Shown piece after piece: positions 16,369 to 23,853 of a stretch of DNA of 64,000 nucleotides; positions within the stretch are counted from its first letter, which is position 1; each line of letters begins with the position of its first letter. The notes beneath the pieces were generated by a model that had not been told where the DNA came from, did no database searches, and was given only the letters and a program-made list of their open reading frames with translations. Position numbers and translations under genes: made by a program. The stretch is from Fen-1308 sp035319185 (GTDB lineage Bacteria > Nitrospirota > Thermodesulfovibrionia > Thermodesulfovibrionales > Dissulfurispiraceae). The stretch spans positions 20,051-84,050 of the forward strand of contig DATHDF010000035.1 in NCBI GenBank assembly GCA_035319185.1. Direction: 5' to 3'.

Positions 16369-17013
16369 TTAGTCCCGGCCCTTAATGTCCGCACCCCTGT
16401 CATATTCAGGCTTCCGTCCCCTCCCGTCAAAATCGCCTCTTACCCTGTCCTCTCGGAGATTTCTGGGCTGACGCCGCACTATCTCTTCATGTATAACCAC
16501 AAAGCTGCGTCCTGAAGACCGCATCCTCATGATCTTGTCCGGAGGCAGGCCGTAGCGGATAGACATGAATCGAACGTTAACCAGGTTCACGATATCTGCG
16601 TCATCCAGCCCGCCCCTCCTCAAATCTTTCTTATGATATCCGTAGGCCCTGCCGTAAGGAGGGCCTTCCAGCCTATTAGTCGCGAAATAGATGTCCGGAT
16701 TCAGTCGATAAAACCTCGTAATGTCCATCCACGACATTCCCCTGTCTCTCATATCAAGGACCCCGGCGTAAGGCACACGGGCTCTCCCTGCAATAAAAAG
16801 CACAACAGGCACCTCTTCATCGCGGACCCGCCGCTCCCTGATAATCACAATTTCGCGTTTGGGAATTCGGTAATACTCGCTGGCAGCCTCATAAAAATCC
16901 TGCATACTGTTCTCAGATGCTTCAGCGTAAACATACACGGCTGCGTCAACGTTCCTATTACCCGCGAATGTCAAAGCCCCCATCACGAATAAAGCTGCCA
17001 AAACAGCTTTCAT
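16369..17013 (-). CDS. Secreted arginine-rich protein with internal duplication, unknown function
   Basis: A 214-residue protein with a signal peptide (MKAVLAALFVMGALTFAG). It is not recognised. Two related segments are visible: GVLDMRDRGMSWMDITRFY near residue 90 and KIMRMRSSGRSFVVIHEEI near residue 160, sharing MRxxGxSxxxI, which suggests an internal repeat. The C-terminus is highly charged and Arg/Asp/Gly rich. ATG 17013 is chosen because GGGAGG lies 6 nt upstream; an earlier in-frame ATG has no ribosome site. Confidence 0.6.
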   Translation of the reverse strand: MKAVLAALFVMGALTFAGNRNVDAAVYVYAEASENSMQDFYEAASEYYRIPKREIVIIRERRVRDEEVPVVLFIAGRARVPYAGVLDMRDRGMSWMDITRFYRLNPDIYFATNRLEGPPYGRAYGYHKKDLRRGGLDDADIVNLVNVRFMSIRYGLPPDKIMRMRSSGRSFVVIHEEIVRRQPRNLREDRVRGDFDGRGRKPEYDRGADIKGRD

Positions 17014-17143
17014 CCTGTTCCTCCCAAAAAACATTTCCCCGCCTAATCTTGTGCGATACTGATGCTGACTTAAGTTTAACAGATCATTATGAACATTGGA
17101 CGAACGAATTATGAATGATTATGAAGGCGTATATCCGCCCTAT

Positions 17144-18166
17144 TTAGAGAAGTATTGCGATTGTGTAAATGACATACAGAAGGCCGCCCATCATGACCGT
17201 ATAGGGCGACAGCTTTTTCCGTACAATAATGTCGGCCAGAAGTAACGAAGACGATATAAGCGCAAGGATAGCCGAAAACAGGGCCAGCCCGGAGATTGTC
17301 CAGTCAGTAAATACGAGGCCTAACGACACGGGGAATGTGGATTGGAACACCATTGCACCGGTAATATTGCCCATTGCGAGAGAGTCTCTGCCTTTCAAGG
17401 TCCAGCTGACGCTGTTGAACTTCTCCGGCAGTTCGGTCGCCACCGGTGCGACAAGAAGGGCGAACAGAAGCGGGCTCAATGACCACGACAACGACAGCCT
17501 CTCAAGGCCTGACACAAAAAAGTGCGCCCCGCCGACCATCACGCCAAGCGAGAAAAATATCTGCAGGAGCGATATGGCAATACCCGGACCGGATGCCGAT
17601 ACGGTATCATCCGGGGACCGTCTGACAAGATCGAGCAGCTTCGCAAAATATAGTTCTTCGGAGTGGGCGATACATCCGCTTTCACCGCGGAAGGTTAGGT
17701 ATGCGTAAAAGAAATAAGCGACGATAAGCCCTGCTGCAATGATCAAACGTCCTCCATGAAACAGTAACGGCAAGGAAATGGCAGCGCCATACATCAGGAT
17801 AAAGAAGGTCAGATCGCGTTTGATATTATGCAGCTCGACATGCAGTTCGAATTTTCTCCGCTTTGCCAGATAACTTATGCAGACGGATACGCCTACAAGA
17901 AAAAACGCAAGTGTTGCCAGCATGAAGGGCGCTCCCAATATGGCGCCAACGCCTATATGTCTGCCGGCGTCACCGCCGTGAAAAAGAATGGCCACAAATG
18001 GAAGAATCGTCTCCGGCAGTGCAGTGCCGACAGCTGCAAGGATACTGCCGACAACTGCCTGTGAAAGAGCCAGTTTATTACCGAAAACCTCGATGCCGTT
18101 TGTGAAGATTTCAGCGCTGGCCAATATCATTGCAAGGCTAACGAGAAGCAGAAGAATATCGGTCAT
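17144..18166 (-). CDS. Sodium/calcium exchanger-family membrane antiporter
   Basis: A 340-residue cation antiporter of the CaCA superfamily with about ten membrane helices. The two inverted alpha-repeats carry the ion-binding signatures GTALPETILP (about residues 47-56) and VAPVATELPEKFNS (about 235-248). It would exchange Ca2+ or another cation for Na+ or H+. The ATG lies 2 nt after the stop of the universal stress protein gene with no own ribosome site, so the pair is translationally coupled. Confidence 0.88.
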   Translation of the reverse strand: MTDILLLLVSLAMILASAEIFTNGIEVFGNKLALSQAVVGSILAAVGTALPETILPFVAILFHGGDAGRHIGVGAILGAPFMLATLAFFLVGVSVCISYLAKRRKFELHVELHNIKRDLTFFILMYGAAISLPLLFHGGRLIIAAGLIVAYFFYAYLTFRGESGCIAHSEELYFAKLLDLVRRSPDDTVSASGPGIAISLLQIFFSLGVMVGGAHFFVSGLERLSLSWSLSPLLFALLVAPVATELPEKFNSVSWTLKGRDSLAMGNITGAMVFQSTFPVSLGLVFTDWTISGLALFSAILALISSSLLLADIIVRKKLSPYTVMMGGLLYVIYTIAILL

Positions 18167-18168
18167 GA

Positions 18169-19032
18169 CTAGTGGACGATAAACACCGGGCAGAGAGATG
18201 ATCTGATGACAGATTCAGAAACGCTGCCGAGCAATAGCCCTTCAAAAAAGCTTTTCCCCCTGGCGCCCATCACAATTAGATCAATATCCTTATCGCTGCT
18301 GAATTCGTTGATGATTGCGACAGGATCACCCCGTCTGACAACCGTATCGGGCCGAAGCTCCGGATCTATCTCTCTGATGAGCCCGGACATGTCCGAACAT
18401 GCACTGACCGCTGCCCGTTCGGATACAGCAGTTTCGTCAGGCCCCGCTGAAACGTGAGGCATATCATACTCCGGTTCAATATGCATGACCGACAACCTGG
18501 CACTGCAACATCTTGCAAAATGCGCCGCCCACTTCAAAGCCTTGACGGAGTTATCAGAAAAGTCGATGGGACAAAGAATGTGTTGTATCCTGTTTACTGA
18601 AAACGCGCCTGACGATCTTTCGCCTCTGACGACTAGCATCGGTCTTCTCAGGGATCTGATCAGGCGTCCTGCGCTGCTAGCACGAACCATGTGGTGTTTA
18701 TATCCGAGCACAAGCACATCGCACTTGTTCTCCCGCACGTAGGATCTTACGGCATCCGTCAGTCGCCCCAGGACCACTTCATGCCCGGCATCTATGTGAT
18801 GCTCTTCCACAAGCTTGCACGACAACCGGTTTAGTATTTCGGTCTTTTGCACCTTTTCGTCTTCAATATAACGAAGGAGATAGGCCGGAGGGGTCAACGC
18901 GTAATCCATGACATGCAGCAATACCAGCTTGACCCCTTTGCCGCAGGCGTCGGCGAGCCAGGCAGCATAGGCAACCACTGCTTCCGTATCGGAATCAAGC
19001 GAAACGGCAACCGCTATTTTTTTGCATTCCAT
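18169..19032 (-). CDS. Tandem universal stress protein
   Basis: A 287-residue protein with two UspA domains (about 1-140 and 150-287). The second keeps the ATP-binding signature GxRGKSFFEGLLLGSVSESV (GARGK then GSVSE); the first has a divergent GYKHHMVRASSAGR. Two-domain Usp proteins help cells survive starvation or ionic stress. Coupling to an antiporter in the same operon suggests a role in ion or membrane stress, which is inference. Confidence 0.85.
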   Translation of the reverse strand: MECKKIAVAVSLDSDTEAVVAYAAWLADACGKGVKLVLLHVMDYALTPPAYLLRYIEDEKVQKTEILNRLSCKLVEEHHIDAGHEVVLGRLTDAVRSYVRENKCDVLVLGYKHHMVRASSAGRLIRSLRRPMLVVRGERSSGAFSVNRIQHILCPIDFSDNSVKALKWAAHFARCCSARLSVMHIEPEYDMPHVSAGPDETAVSERAAVSACSDMSGLIREIDPELRPDTVVRRGDPVAIINEFSSDKDIDLIVMGARGKSFFEGLLLGSVSESVIRSSLCPVFIVH

Positions 19033-19135
19033 TCAGAAACCATCCGCCTCAGGATCTTGCGACAGTATCGGGCAGATATCGCCAGAAGTCTTTGCCGATG
19101 CGCCTGCACGATAATACAATTATATATTTAAAAGC

Positions 19136-19167
19136 AAAAAAAAAGAGGCAACTTAAATGTCACCTCT
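19136..19167 (-). terminator. Rho-independent terminator after the HU gene
   Basis: On the minus strand AGAGGTGAC pairs with GTTGCCTCT (two G-U pairs, 6-nt loop; arms 19144-19152 and 19159-19167) and is followed by a T run. It starts about 20 nt past the HU stop codon. Confidence 0.85.
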
Positions 19168-19186
19168 CTTTTCTGGAACAGTCAGC

Positions 19187-19459
19187 CTATTTTATAGAAT
19201 CTTTCAAGGTCTTGCCGGCAGTGAATTTCGGCACCTTTGTTGCTGCGATCTTGATCTCCTGTCCGGTCCTCGGGTTGCGGCCCTTCCTCGCTTTCCTCTT
19301 GGAAACTGAGAATGTTCCGAAGCCCACAAGGGTAACCTTCTGTCCTTTCTTAAGAGAAAGTCTGATGGCGTCTATAGCGGTGTCAAGTGCCTTCCCTGCA
19401 TCGGCCTTGGTGAGACTTGCTCCTGCTGCGATCTTATCGATCAAATCGGCTTTTGTCAT
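19187..19459 (-). CDS. hup: HU-family nucleoid DNA-binding protein
   Basis: A 90-residue HU/IHF-type protein: N-terminal helices MTKADLIDKIAAGASLTKADAGKAL, then the core GFGTFSVSKRKARKGRNPRTGQEI with the DNA-contact arm RNPRTG. It bends DNA and compacts the nucleoid as a dimer. ATG 19459 is set by AAAGGAGG upstream and family length. It has a near-consensus promoter and its own terminator, so it is a single-gene, highly expressed unit. Confidence 0.95.
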   Translation of the reverse strand: MTKADLIDKIAAGASLTKADAGKALDTAIDAIRLSLKKGQKVTLVGFGTFSVSKRKARKGRNPRTGQEIKIAATKVPKFTAGKTLKDSIK

Positions 19460-19506
19460 AGCGTTGTCCCTCCTTTCTTTAAATAATGAATTCCATGTTG
19501 CTATAA

Positions 19507-19535
19507 ACAATACCAAGAAGAACGGCTTTTGTCAA
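19507..19535 (-). promoter_or_regulatory. Sigma-70-type promoter of the HU gene
   Basis: Minus-strand TTGACA (19530-19535) and TATTGT (19507-19512) with a 17-bp spacer. Transcription would start near 19500, giving a 40-nt leader carrying the AGGAGG ribosome site. It sits just past the relA stop. Confidence 0.75.
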
Positions 19536-19555
19536 GAGGGAAAACAGCGAAAATA

Positions 19556-21664
19556 CTACCTCCGGACATGAAGTATGCCGTCCATCTGGGATATCTTGTT
19601 CATAAGTCCGACAAGCTGATTTCTGTCCTTCACTTCCATGGTCAGTTCAATAAGCGCCCTTTTGTCCGATGTCGAATCAGCCTTCAGCGATGCGATGTTC
19701 ACATTCACCGACGAGATAAGGGCGCTCAGGTTCGCAAGAATGCCCGGCTTGTCGAGCGTTTCCAGATAAACCTTGGTCTGGGTCGTGGTTTCACCCTCAT
19801 GCCTCCACTGGACCTCGATCATGCGCTCTGTGTCCACCGCCACCCGTTCAAGACTGGGACATTCTTTGCGATGGATCGTTACTCCCTTTCCCTTTGTTAT
19901 GAATCCTATGATTCTGTCGCCGGGCACCGGCATGCAGCATTTGCCGATCCGATACAGCACGTTGTCGATACCCTTGATAGTGATGACGTCATGCTGCTTT
20001 TTGGCGGGACGAACCGTCTTGGCAGAAGGCACCTCTTCCTTCTCCGGCTCGAACCTGTTTATTACCTGTTTTGCCGAAATCTTGCCATAGCCGATCAGAA
20101 CATACAGATCCTCTATATTCTGAACACTGAAGCCTTTCATAACTTCATCCATTTTCTGGGACTTGAGTATCGCAAGCGGCAGGCTATGTCTTCTCAGTTC
20201 ATCTTCAATCAGTTTCGTGCCCAGTTCGATCCCGCTCTTTCTCTCTTCAGCCCTCGCCCACTGCCTGATCTTGCTCTTTGCGCGCTGCGTCACCACGAAT
20301 TTCAGCCAGTCCTTGCTCGGCGTCTGGTTAGGGGACGTGAGTATCTCTGCGACATCCCCACTGTTAAGCTTGTACCTCAGCGGGACTATCCTGCCGTTGA
20401 CCTTGGCCCCTATGCACTTGTCGCCGACAGCCGAATGGATACTGTACGCAAAATCCACCGGCGTAGAATCGACAGGCAGCTCCTTGATATCCCCGGCCGG
20501 CGTGAAGACATAGACAGTATCGGGGACGACCTCTCCCTTGACGGCTTCCAGAAATTCCCTGGCGTCCGAAATCTCCTTGACCAGATCGCGCAACCATGTG
20601 ACAAAGCGCGCGCCCTTGCTGTCCCTGACTTCCTTCTCCTTGTATCTCCAATGGGCCGCAATGCCTTCCTCGGCAATCTCGTCCATTTCTTTCGTGCGTA
20701 TCTGGAACTCAACCCTGTCGCCAGAGGGTCCTACAACTGTTGTGTGCAATGACTGATACATATTGGATTTCGGCAGGCTGATGAAGTCCTTGAAGCGGCC
20801 AGGGACAAGCGGCCACATCGAATGGATGATACCCAGTATGTCATAACAGTGTGCTACCGTGTCGGTTATGATCCTTATGCCAACAACATCGTAAACCTGT
20901 TCAAACGGTATCTTCTGTTTGAGGATTTTCTGATATATGCTGTAACTGTGCTTCAGGCGCCCTTTTATCTTGGCCTCGATGCCTATAGGTTTTAGTTTTT
21001 CGCTGATTATCGAAATGACCTCGTTTATGAACCTGCCGCTCTCTTCCTTTCTCTGCGCGACCTTCGTCTGCAGTTCCAGATAAAGGTCCGGCATAAGCGT
21101 TTTGAAACACAGGTCTTCAAACTCTATGCGCAGCCAACCGATGCCCAGCCTGTTTGCAAGCGGGGCATAAATATCCAGCGTTTCGCGCGCTATCCTCATC
21201 TGCTTTTCTTCTGGCAGATGTTCAAGCGTCCGCATATTGTGGAGTCTGTCGGCGAACTTGATGAGAATCACTCTCACATCTTTGGCCATAGCCAGCAGCA
21301 TCTTCCTGAAATTCTCTGCCTGTGCCTCCTCGCGTGTCATGAATTCCACTTTGCTCAGCTTGGTGACGGCATCCACCAGAAAGGCGATTTCGTTTCCGAA
21401 CATCTCCTTTATGTCTTCGGTCAGCATCCCTGTGTCCTCAACCGTATCATGCAGAAAGCCTGCGGCAATGGTCGCAGAATCCAGCTTCATGTCAGCCAGA
21501 ATGTCCGCGACGGAGATGGGATGTTCAATATACGGAGAACCTTCCATACGCCTCTGAGTGCAGTGAGCCTCGCGTGAAAAAATGAAAGCCTTCTTTATGA
21601 CATCGATATTTGCCTTAGGGTTGTATGCCAATACTTTTTCAAGCAGGCTTTCGATTTTTTCCAT
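19556..21664 (-). CDS. relA: Bifunctional (p)ppGpp synthetase/hydrolase (RelA/SpoT)
   Basis: 702 residues in canonical order: HD hydrolase (HD at 72-73, HDTVEDT), synthetase with RFKDFISLPKSNMYQSLHT, TGS domain (FTPAGDIKELP), zinc-finger/helical region and C-terminal ACT domain. RFKD in the synthetase is the bifunctional-type variant and the hydrolase motif is intact, so it likely both makes and degrades the stringent-response alarmone. TATAAT ends 5 nt before its ATG and there is no ribosome site, pointing to a leaderless message. Divergent from murA. Confidence 0.96.
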   Translation of the reverse strand: MEKIESLLEKVLAYNPKANIDVIKKAFIFSREAHCTQRRMEGSPYIEHPISVADILADMKLDSATIAAGFLHDTVEDTGMLTEDIKEMFGNEIAFLVDAVTKLSKVEFMTREEAQAENFRKMLLAMAKDVRVILIKFADRLHNMRTLEHLPEEKQMRIARETLDIYAPLANRLGIGWLRIEFEDLCFKTLMPDLYLELQTKVAQRKEESGRFINEVISIISEKLKPIGIEAKIKGRLKHSYSIYQKILKQKIPFEQVYDVVGIRIITDTVAHCYDILGIIHSMWPLVPGRFKDFISLPKSNMYQSLHTTVVGPSGDRVEFQIRTKEMDEIAEEGIAAHWRYKEKEVRDSKGARFVTWLRDLVKEISDAREFLEAVKGEVVPDTVYVFTPAGDIKELPVDSTPVDFAYSIHSAVGDKCIGAKVNGRIVPLRYKLNSGDVAEILTSPNQTPSKDWLKFVVTQRAKSKIRQWARAEERKSGIELGTKLIEDELRRHSLPLAILKSQKMDEVMKGFSVQNIEDLYVLIGYGKISAKQVINRFEPEKEEVPSAKTVRPAKKQHDVITIKGIDNVLYRIGKCCMPVPGDRIIGFITKGKGVTIHRKECPSLERVAVDTERMIEVQWRHEGETTTQTKVYLETLDKPGILANLSALISSVNVNIASLKADSTSDKRALIELTMEVKDRNQLVGLMNKISQMDGILHVRR

Positions 21665-21669
21665 TTCTC

Positions 21670-21675
21670 ATTATA
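21670..21675 (-). promoter_or_regulatory. -10 element for relA (leaderless)
   Basis: Minus-strand TATAAT separated by 5 nt from ATG 21664. Predicted transcription start coincides with the start codon; no ribosome binding site is visible. Confidence 0.55.
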
Positions 21676-21733
21676 CCTGTTTGTATCCGGAATATGCGCT
21701 ATTACTGCAGGCAATCCGGCATCGATACTGTGT

Positions 21734-21739
21734 TACAAT
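21734..21739 (+). promoter_or_regulatory. -10 element for murA (leaderless)
   Basis: TACAAT with a 6-nt gap to ATG 21746, which puts +1 exactly at the A of the ATG. Divergent from the relA -10 element 58 bp away. No ribosome binding site upstream of murA. Confidence 0.5.
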
Positions 21740-21745
21740 AGACCG

Positions 21746-23002
21746 ATGGAACAGCTTATTATCAGGGGTGGCAAATCTCTCAAAGGGGAAGTCTCTATCA
21801 GTGGGGCCAAGAATGCGGCATTGCCCATCATTACCGCATCCCTGCTAGCTCCGGGCGTCCATCAGATTACAAACGTCCCGGAACTGCGCGATGTAGCGAC
21901 GATGGGGCGGCTCATAGGGCACATGGGTGGCTTGACGGGATACCGTGAAGGCGTTATAACGCTTGATACAGGCCGCCTTCGCACGCCCGAGGCTCCATAT
22001 GCGCTGGTAAAGACGATGCGCGCTTCCGTCCTTGTTTTAGGGCCGCTCGTGGCGCGTTTTGGCAAGGCACGGGTGTCATTGCCGGGCGGCTGCGCCATAG
22101 GCGGGCGTCCTATTGACCAGCATATCAAGGGGCTGGAAAAAATGGGCGCTAAAATTTCACTTGAAGGCGGCTACGTCATTGCAAAGGCGCGCCGTCTGAA
22201 GGGTACAAAGATATATTTCGATATAGCCACGGTTACCGGCACGGAAAATATCATGATGGCAGCAACGCTGGCCAAAGGAACGACTGTGCTGGAGAACGCC
22301 GCCCGAGAGCCTGAGGTGAAGGACCTGGCCGATTGTCTTACAACTATGGGCGCAAAGATAAAAGGCGCAGGCGAGAGCGTAATTGAGATTACAGGAGTGG
22401 ATAGCCTGATACCAATCGCAAACTACTCTGTCATACCGGACCGCATTGAAGCCGGCACTTTCATGACAATTGCGGGAGCAACCGGCAGCGATATAGTGAT
22501 CAGGAATTGCCGACCCGACCACCTCGATGCTGTAATTATGAAGCTGAAAGATTCCGGGATACGCTTTGAAGATACAAAAAAGGGCCTGCGGGTCGTCGGC
22601 CCGAAAAGACCTGTTGCCGGCAGTATCAAGACTCTGCCATATCCGGGCTTTCCAACGGACATGCAGGCGCAGTTCATGGCTCTCATGACCATTGCGTCGG
22701 GGACCAGCATAATACACGAGAGCATCTTCGAAAATCGCTTCATGCATGTTGCCGAGCTGAGGCGCATGGGCGCAGACATCGCCATCGACGGCGGCGCAGC
22801 TGCGGTCAAAGGCGTGGACCGACTTACAGGCGCTCCGGTCATGGCGACCGATCTGCGGGCGTCCGCATCACTGATAGTTGCAGCACTCTGCGCAAAAGGT
22901 GAAAGCGTCATACAGCGAATTTATCACCTCGACCGCGGCTATGAACGCATAGATGAAAAACTGAAAAAGCTTGGTGCTGATATCAAAAGGATTGCGGAAT
23001 AA
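21746..23002 (+). CDS. murA: UDP-N-acetylglucosamine 1-carboxyvinyltransferase
   Basis: A 418-residue enzyme for the first committed step of peptidoglycan synthesis: enolpyruvyl transfer from PEP to UDP-GlcNAc. Active-site Cys 116 lies in LPGGCAIGGRPIDQH; the N-terminal ISGAKNAALP and central IPDRIEAGTF are family signatures. Cys at the active site implies fosfomycin sensitivity at the enzyme level. It is a single gene, divergent from relA, with no other cell-wall gene adjacent. Confidence 0.97.
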   Translation: MEQLIIRGGKSLKGEVSISGAKNAALPIITASLLAPGVHQITNVPELRDVATMGRLIGHMGGLTGYREGVITLDTGRLRTPEAPYALVKTMRASVLVLGPLVARFGKARVSLPGGCAIGGRPIDQHIKGLEKMGAKISLEGGYVIAKARRLKGTKIYFDIATVTGTENIMMAATLAKGTTVLENAAREPEVKDLADCLTTMGAKIKGAGESVIEITGVDSLIPIANYSVIPDRIEAGTFMTIAGATGSDIVIRNCRPDHLDAVIMKLKDSGIRFEDTKKGLRVVGPKRPVAGSIKTLPYPGFPTDMQAQFMALMTIASGTSIIHESIFENRFMHVAELRRMGADIAIDGGAAAVKGVDRLTGAPVMATDLRASASLIVAALCAKGESVIQRIYHLDRGYERIDEKLKKLGADIKRIAE

Positions 23003-23033
23003 GATGCTCGCTGGATGAAGGCTGCAGGCGGAT

Positions 23034-23468
23034 CTACCTGTTCTTTTTCAGCCGAAGGGGATTTTCAATCAAGATCCCCTCGATTACCTGACCCGAATTA
23101 AGGTCTTCGGTTAACACCTTTTCGCATTTCGCTTCATATGCGGCGACAATGATTAGTGCGTCCCAAAAAGATATGCGGTATTTCTCCTCGATCTCGGCTG
23201 CCCTTATAATGGCTGCAGGAGAAAGCTCCCTGATGTTCCAGCAAATGTATGCCCTCAGGATTTCCCTTGCTTCAGATTTGGAAATAGTGCTTTGAATCTT
23301 CCTCGTGACGGCGACATAAAATTCCTGCAATACCTGATTGCTTAAAACGCCTGCCCGTTTATTCCAAAGCTCCTCAACAATTGTGCGTGCCGCAGAATGT
23401 TTTTCTCCCGCGTCCCTGTCATGCGCGTAGACAAGGATATTCGCATCAAGAAAGACCCTACCGCTCAC
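23034..23468 (-). CDS. PIN-domain ribonuclease toxin, VapC-type
   Basis: A 144-residue PIN-domain protein. The first catalytic Asp is in VFLDANILVYAHD (residue 8), others in NKRAGVLSNQVLQEFY and RISFWDALIIVAA. It is the toxin of a type II toxin-antitoxin pair: its start overlaps the antitoxin stop by 11 bp. VapC-type toxins cut specific RNAs, often initiator tRNA or rRNA loops. The target here is unknown. Confidence 0.88.
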   Translation of the reverse strand: MSGRVFLDANILVYAHDRDAGEKHSAARTIVEELWNKRAGVLSNQVLQEFYVAVTRKIQSTISKSEAREILRAYICWNIRELSPAAIIRAAEIEEKYRISFWDALIIVAAYEAKCEKVLTEDLNSGQVIEGILIENPLRLKKNR

Positions 23469-23691
23469 GCAGCTCTTCCCTGGTATATTTTATCTTTCCT
23501 CCAAAATGGTAGCCCTTATCGAGAATGGACAAGGCCTTCTTCTTGCACTGCTCATAATAATCGTCTTCCTCGACTATCTGCCTCAGGAAATCGCTTAAGA
23601 GCCTGTTAAGCGACGTCTCTTTCTTTGATGCGATTACCTTGCCTTTTTTTATCAAATCCTTGTCAAGACGAATCGTCACATTCTGTTTCAT
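23458..23691 (-). CDS. Antitoxin of the PIN-domain toxin, ribbon-helix-helix type
   Basis: A 77-residue protein whose N-terminus (QNVTIRLDKDLIKKGKVIASKKETSLNRLLSDFLRQ in outline: beta-strand then two helices) fits a ribbon-helix-helix DNA-binding fold. The C-terminal part, rich in Lys and aromatic residues, would wrap the toxin. AGGAGG precedes the ATG. Its promoter contains two palindromes, including one that fills the whole -35/-10 spacer, as expected for an autorepressor. Confidence 0.8.
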   Translation of the reverse strand: MKQNVTIRLDKDLIKKGKVIASKKETSLNRLLSDFLRQIVEEDDYYEQCKKKALSILDKGYHFGGKIKYTREELRER

Positions 23692-23709
23692 CTGCAGCCT
23701 CCTGCTTAC

Positions 23710-23750
23710 ATGCTCAATTTAAGCATAGCACGTTGATTACGTGCAGTCAA
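23710..23750 (-). promoter_or_regulatory. Autoregulated promoter of the toxin-antitoxin pair
   Basis: Minus-strand TTGACT (23745-23750), 17-bp spacer, TATGCT (23722-23727). The entire spacer (23728-23744) is the palindrome GCACGTTGATTACGTGC (6-bp arms, 5-bp centre), and a second palindrome ATGCT-7-AGCAT (23710-23726) overlaps the -10. Predicted +1 near 23715, 24 nt before the antitoxin ATG. Bound antitoxin would block RNA polymerase. Confidence 0.75.
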
Positions 23751-23783
23751 TAATAGACTCAATGCCATGCAATGTAATGATCA

Positions 23784-23807
23784 CAAGACCTATTTTAGAG
23801 GGTCTTG
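23784..23807. repeat. Hairpin between mutL and the antitoxin promoter
   Basis: CAAGACC (23784-23790) and GGTCTTG (23801-23807) form a 7-bp stem with a 10-nt loop, about 50 nt past the mutL stop. No T run follows on either strand, so it is at best a weak terminator or mRNA-end hairpin. Confidence 0.35.
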
Positions 23808-23853
23808 CAATAGATTTGTTGACAGGGATCTACGGCAGACCGTACTACTGGCC

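Noticed and set aside
19529..20752. A 407-codon open frame on the plus strand opposite relA
   Set aside because: It lies wholly antisense to a well-conserved gene, lacks a ribosome site and resembles no family; a shadow of codon bias.
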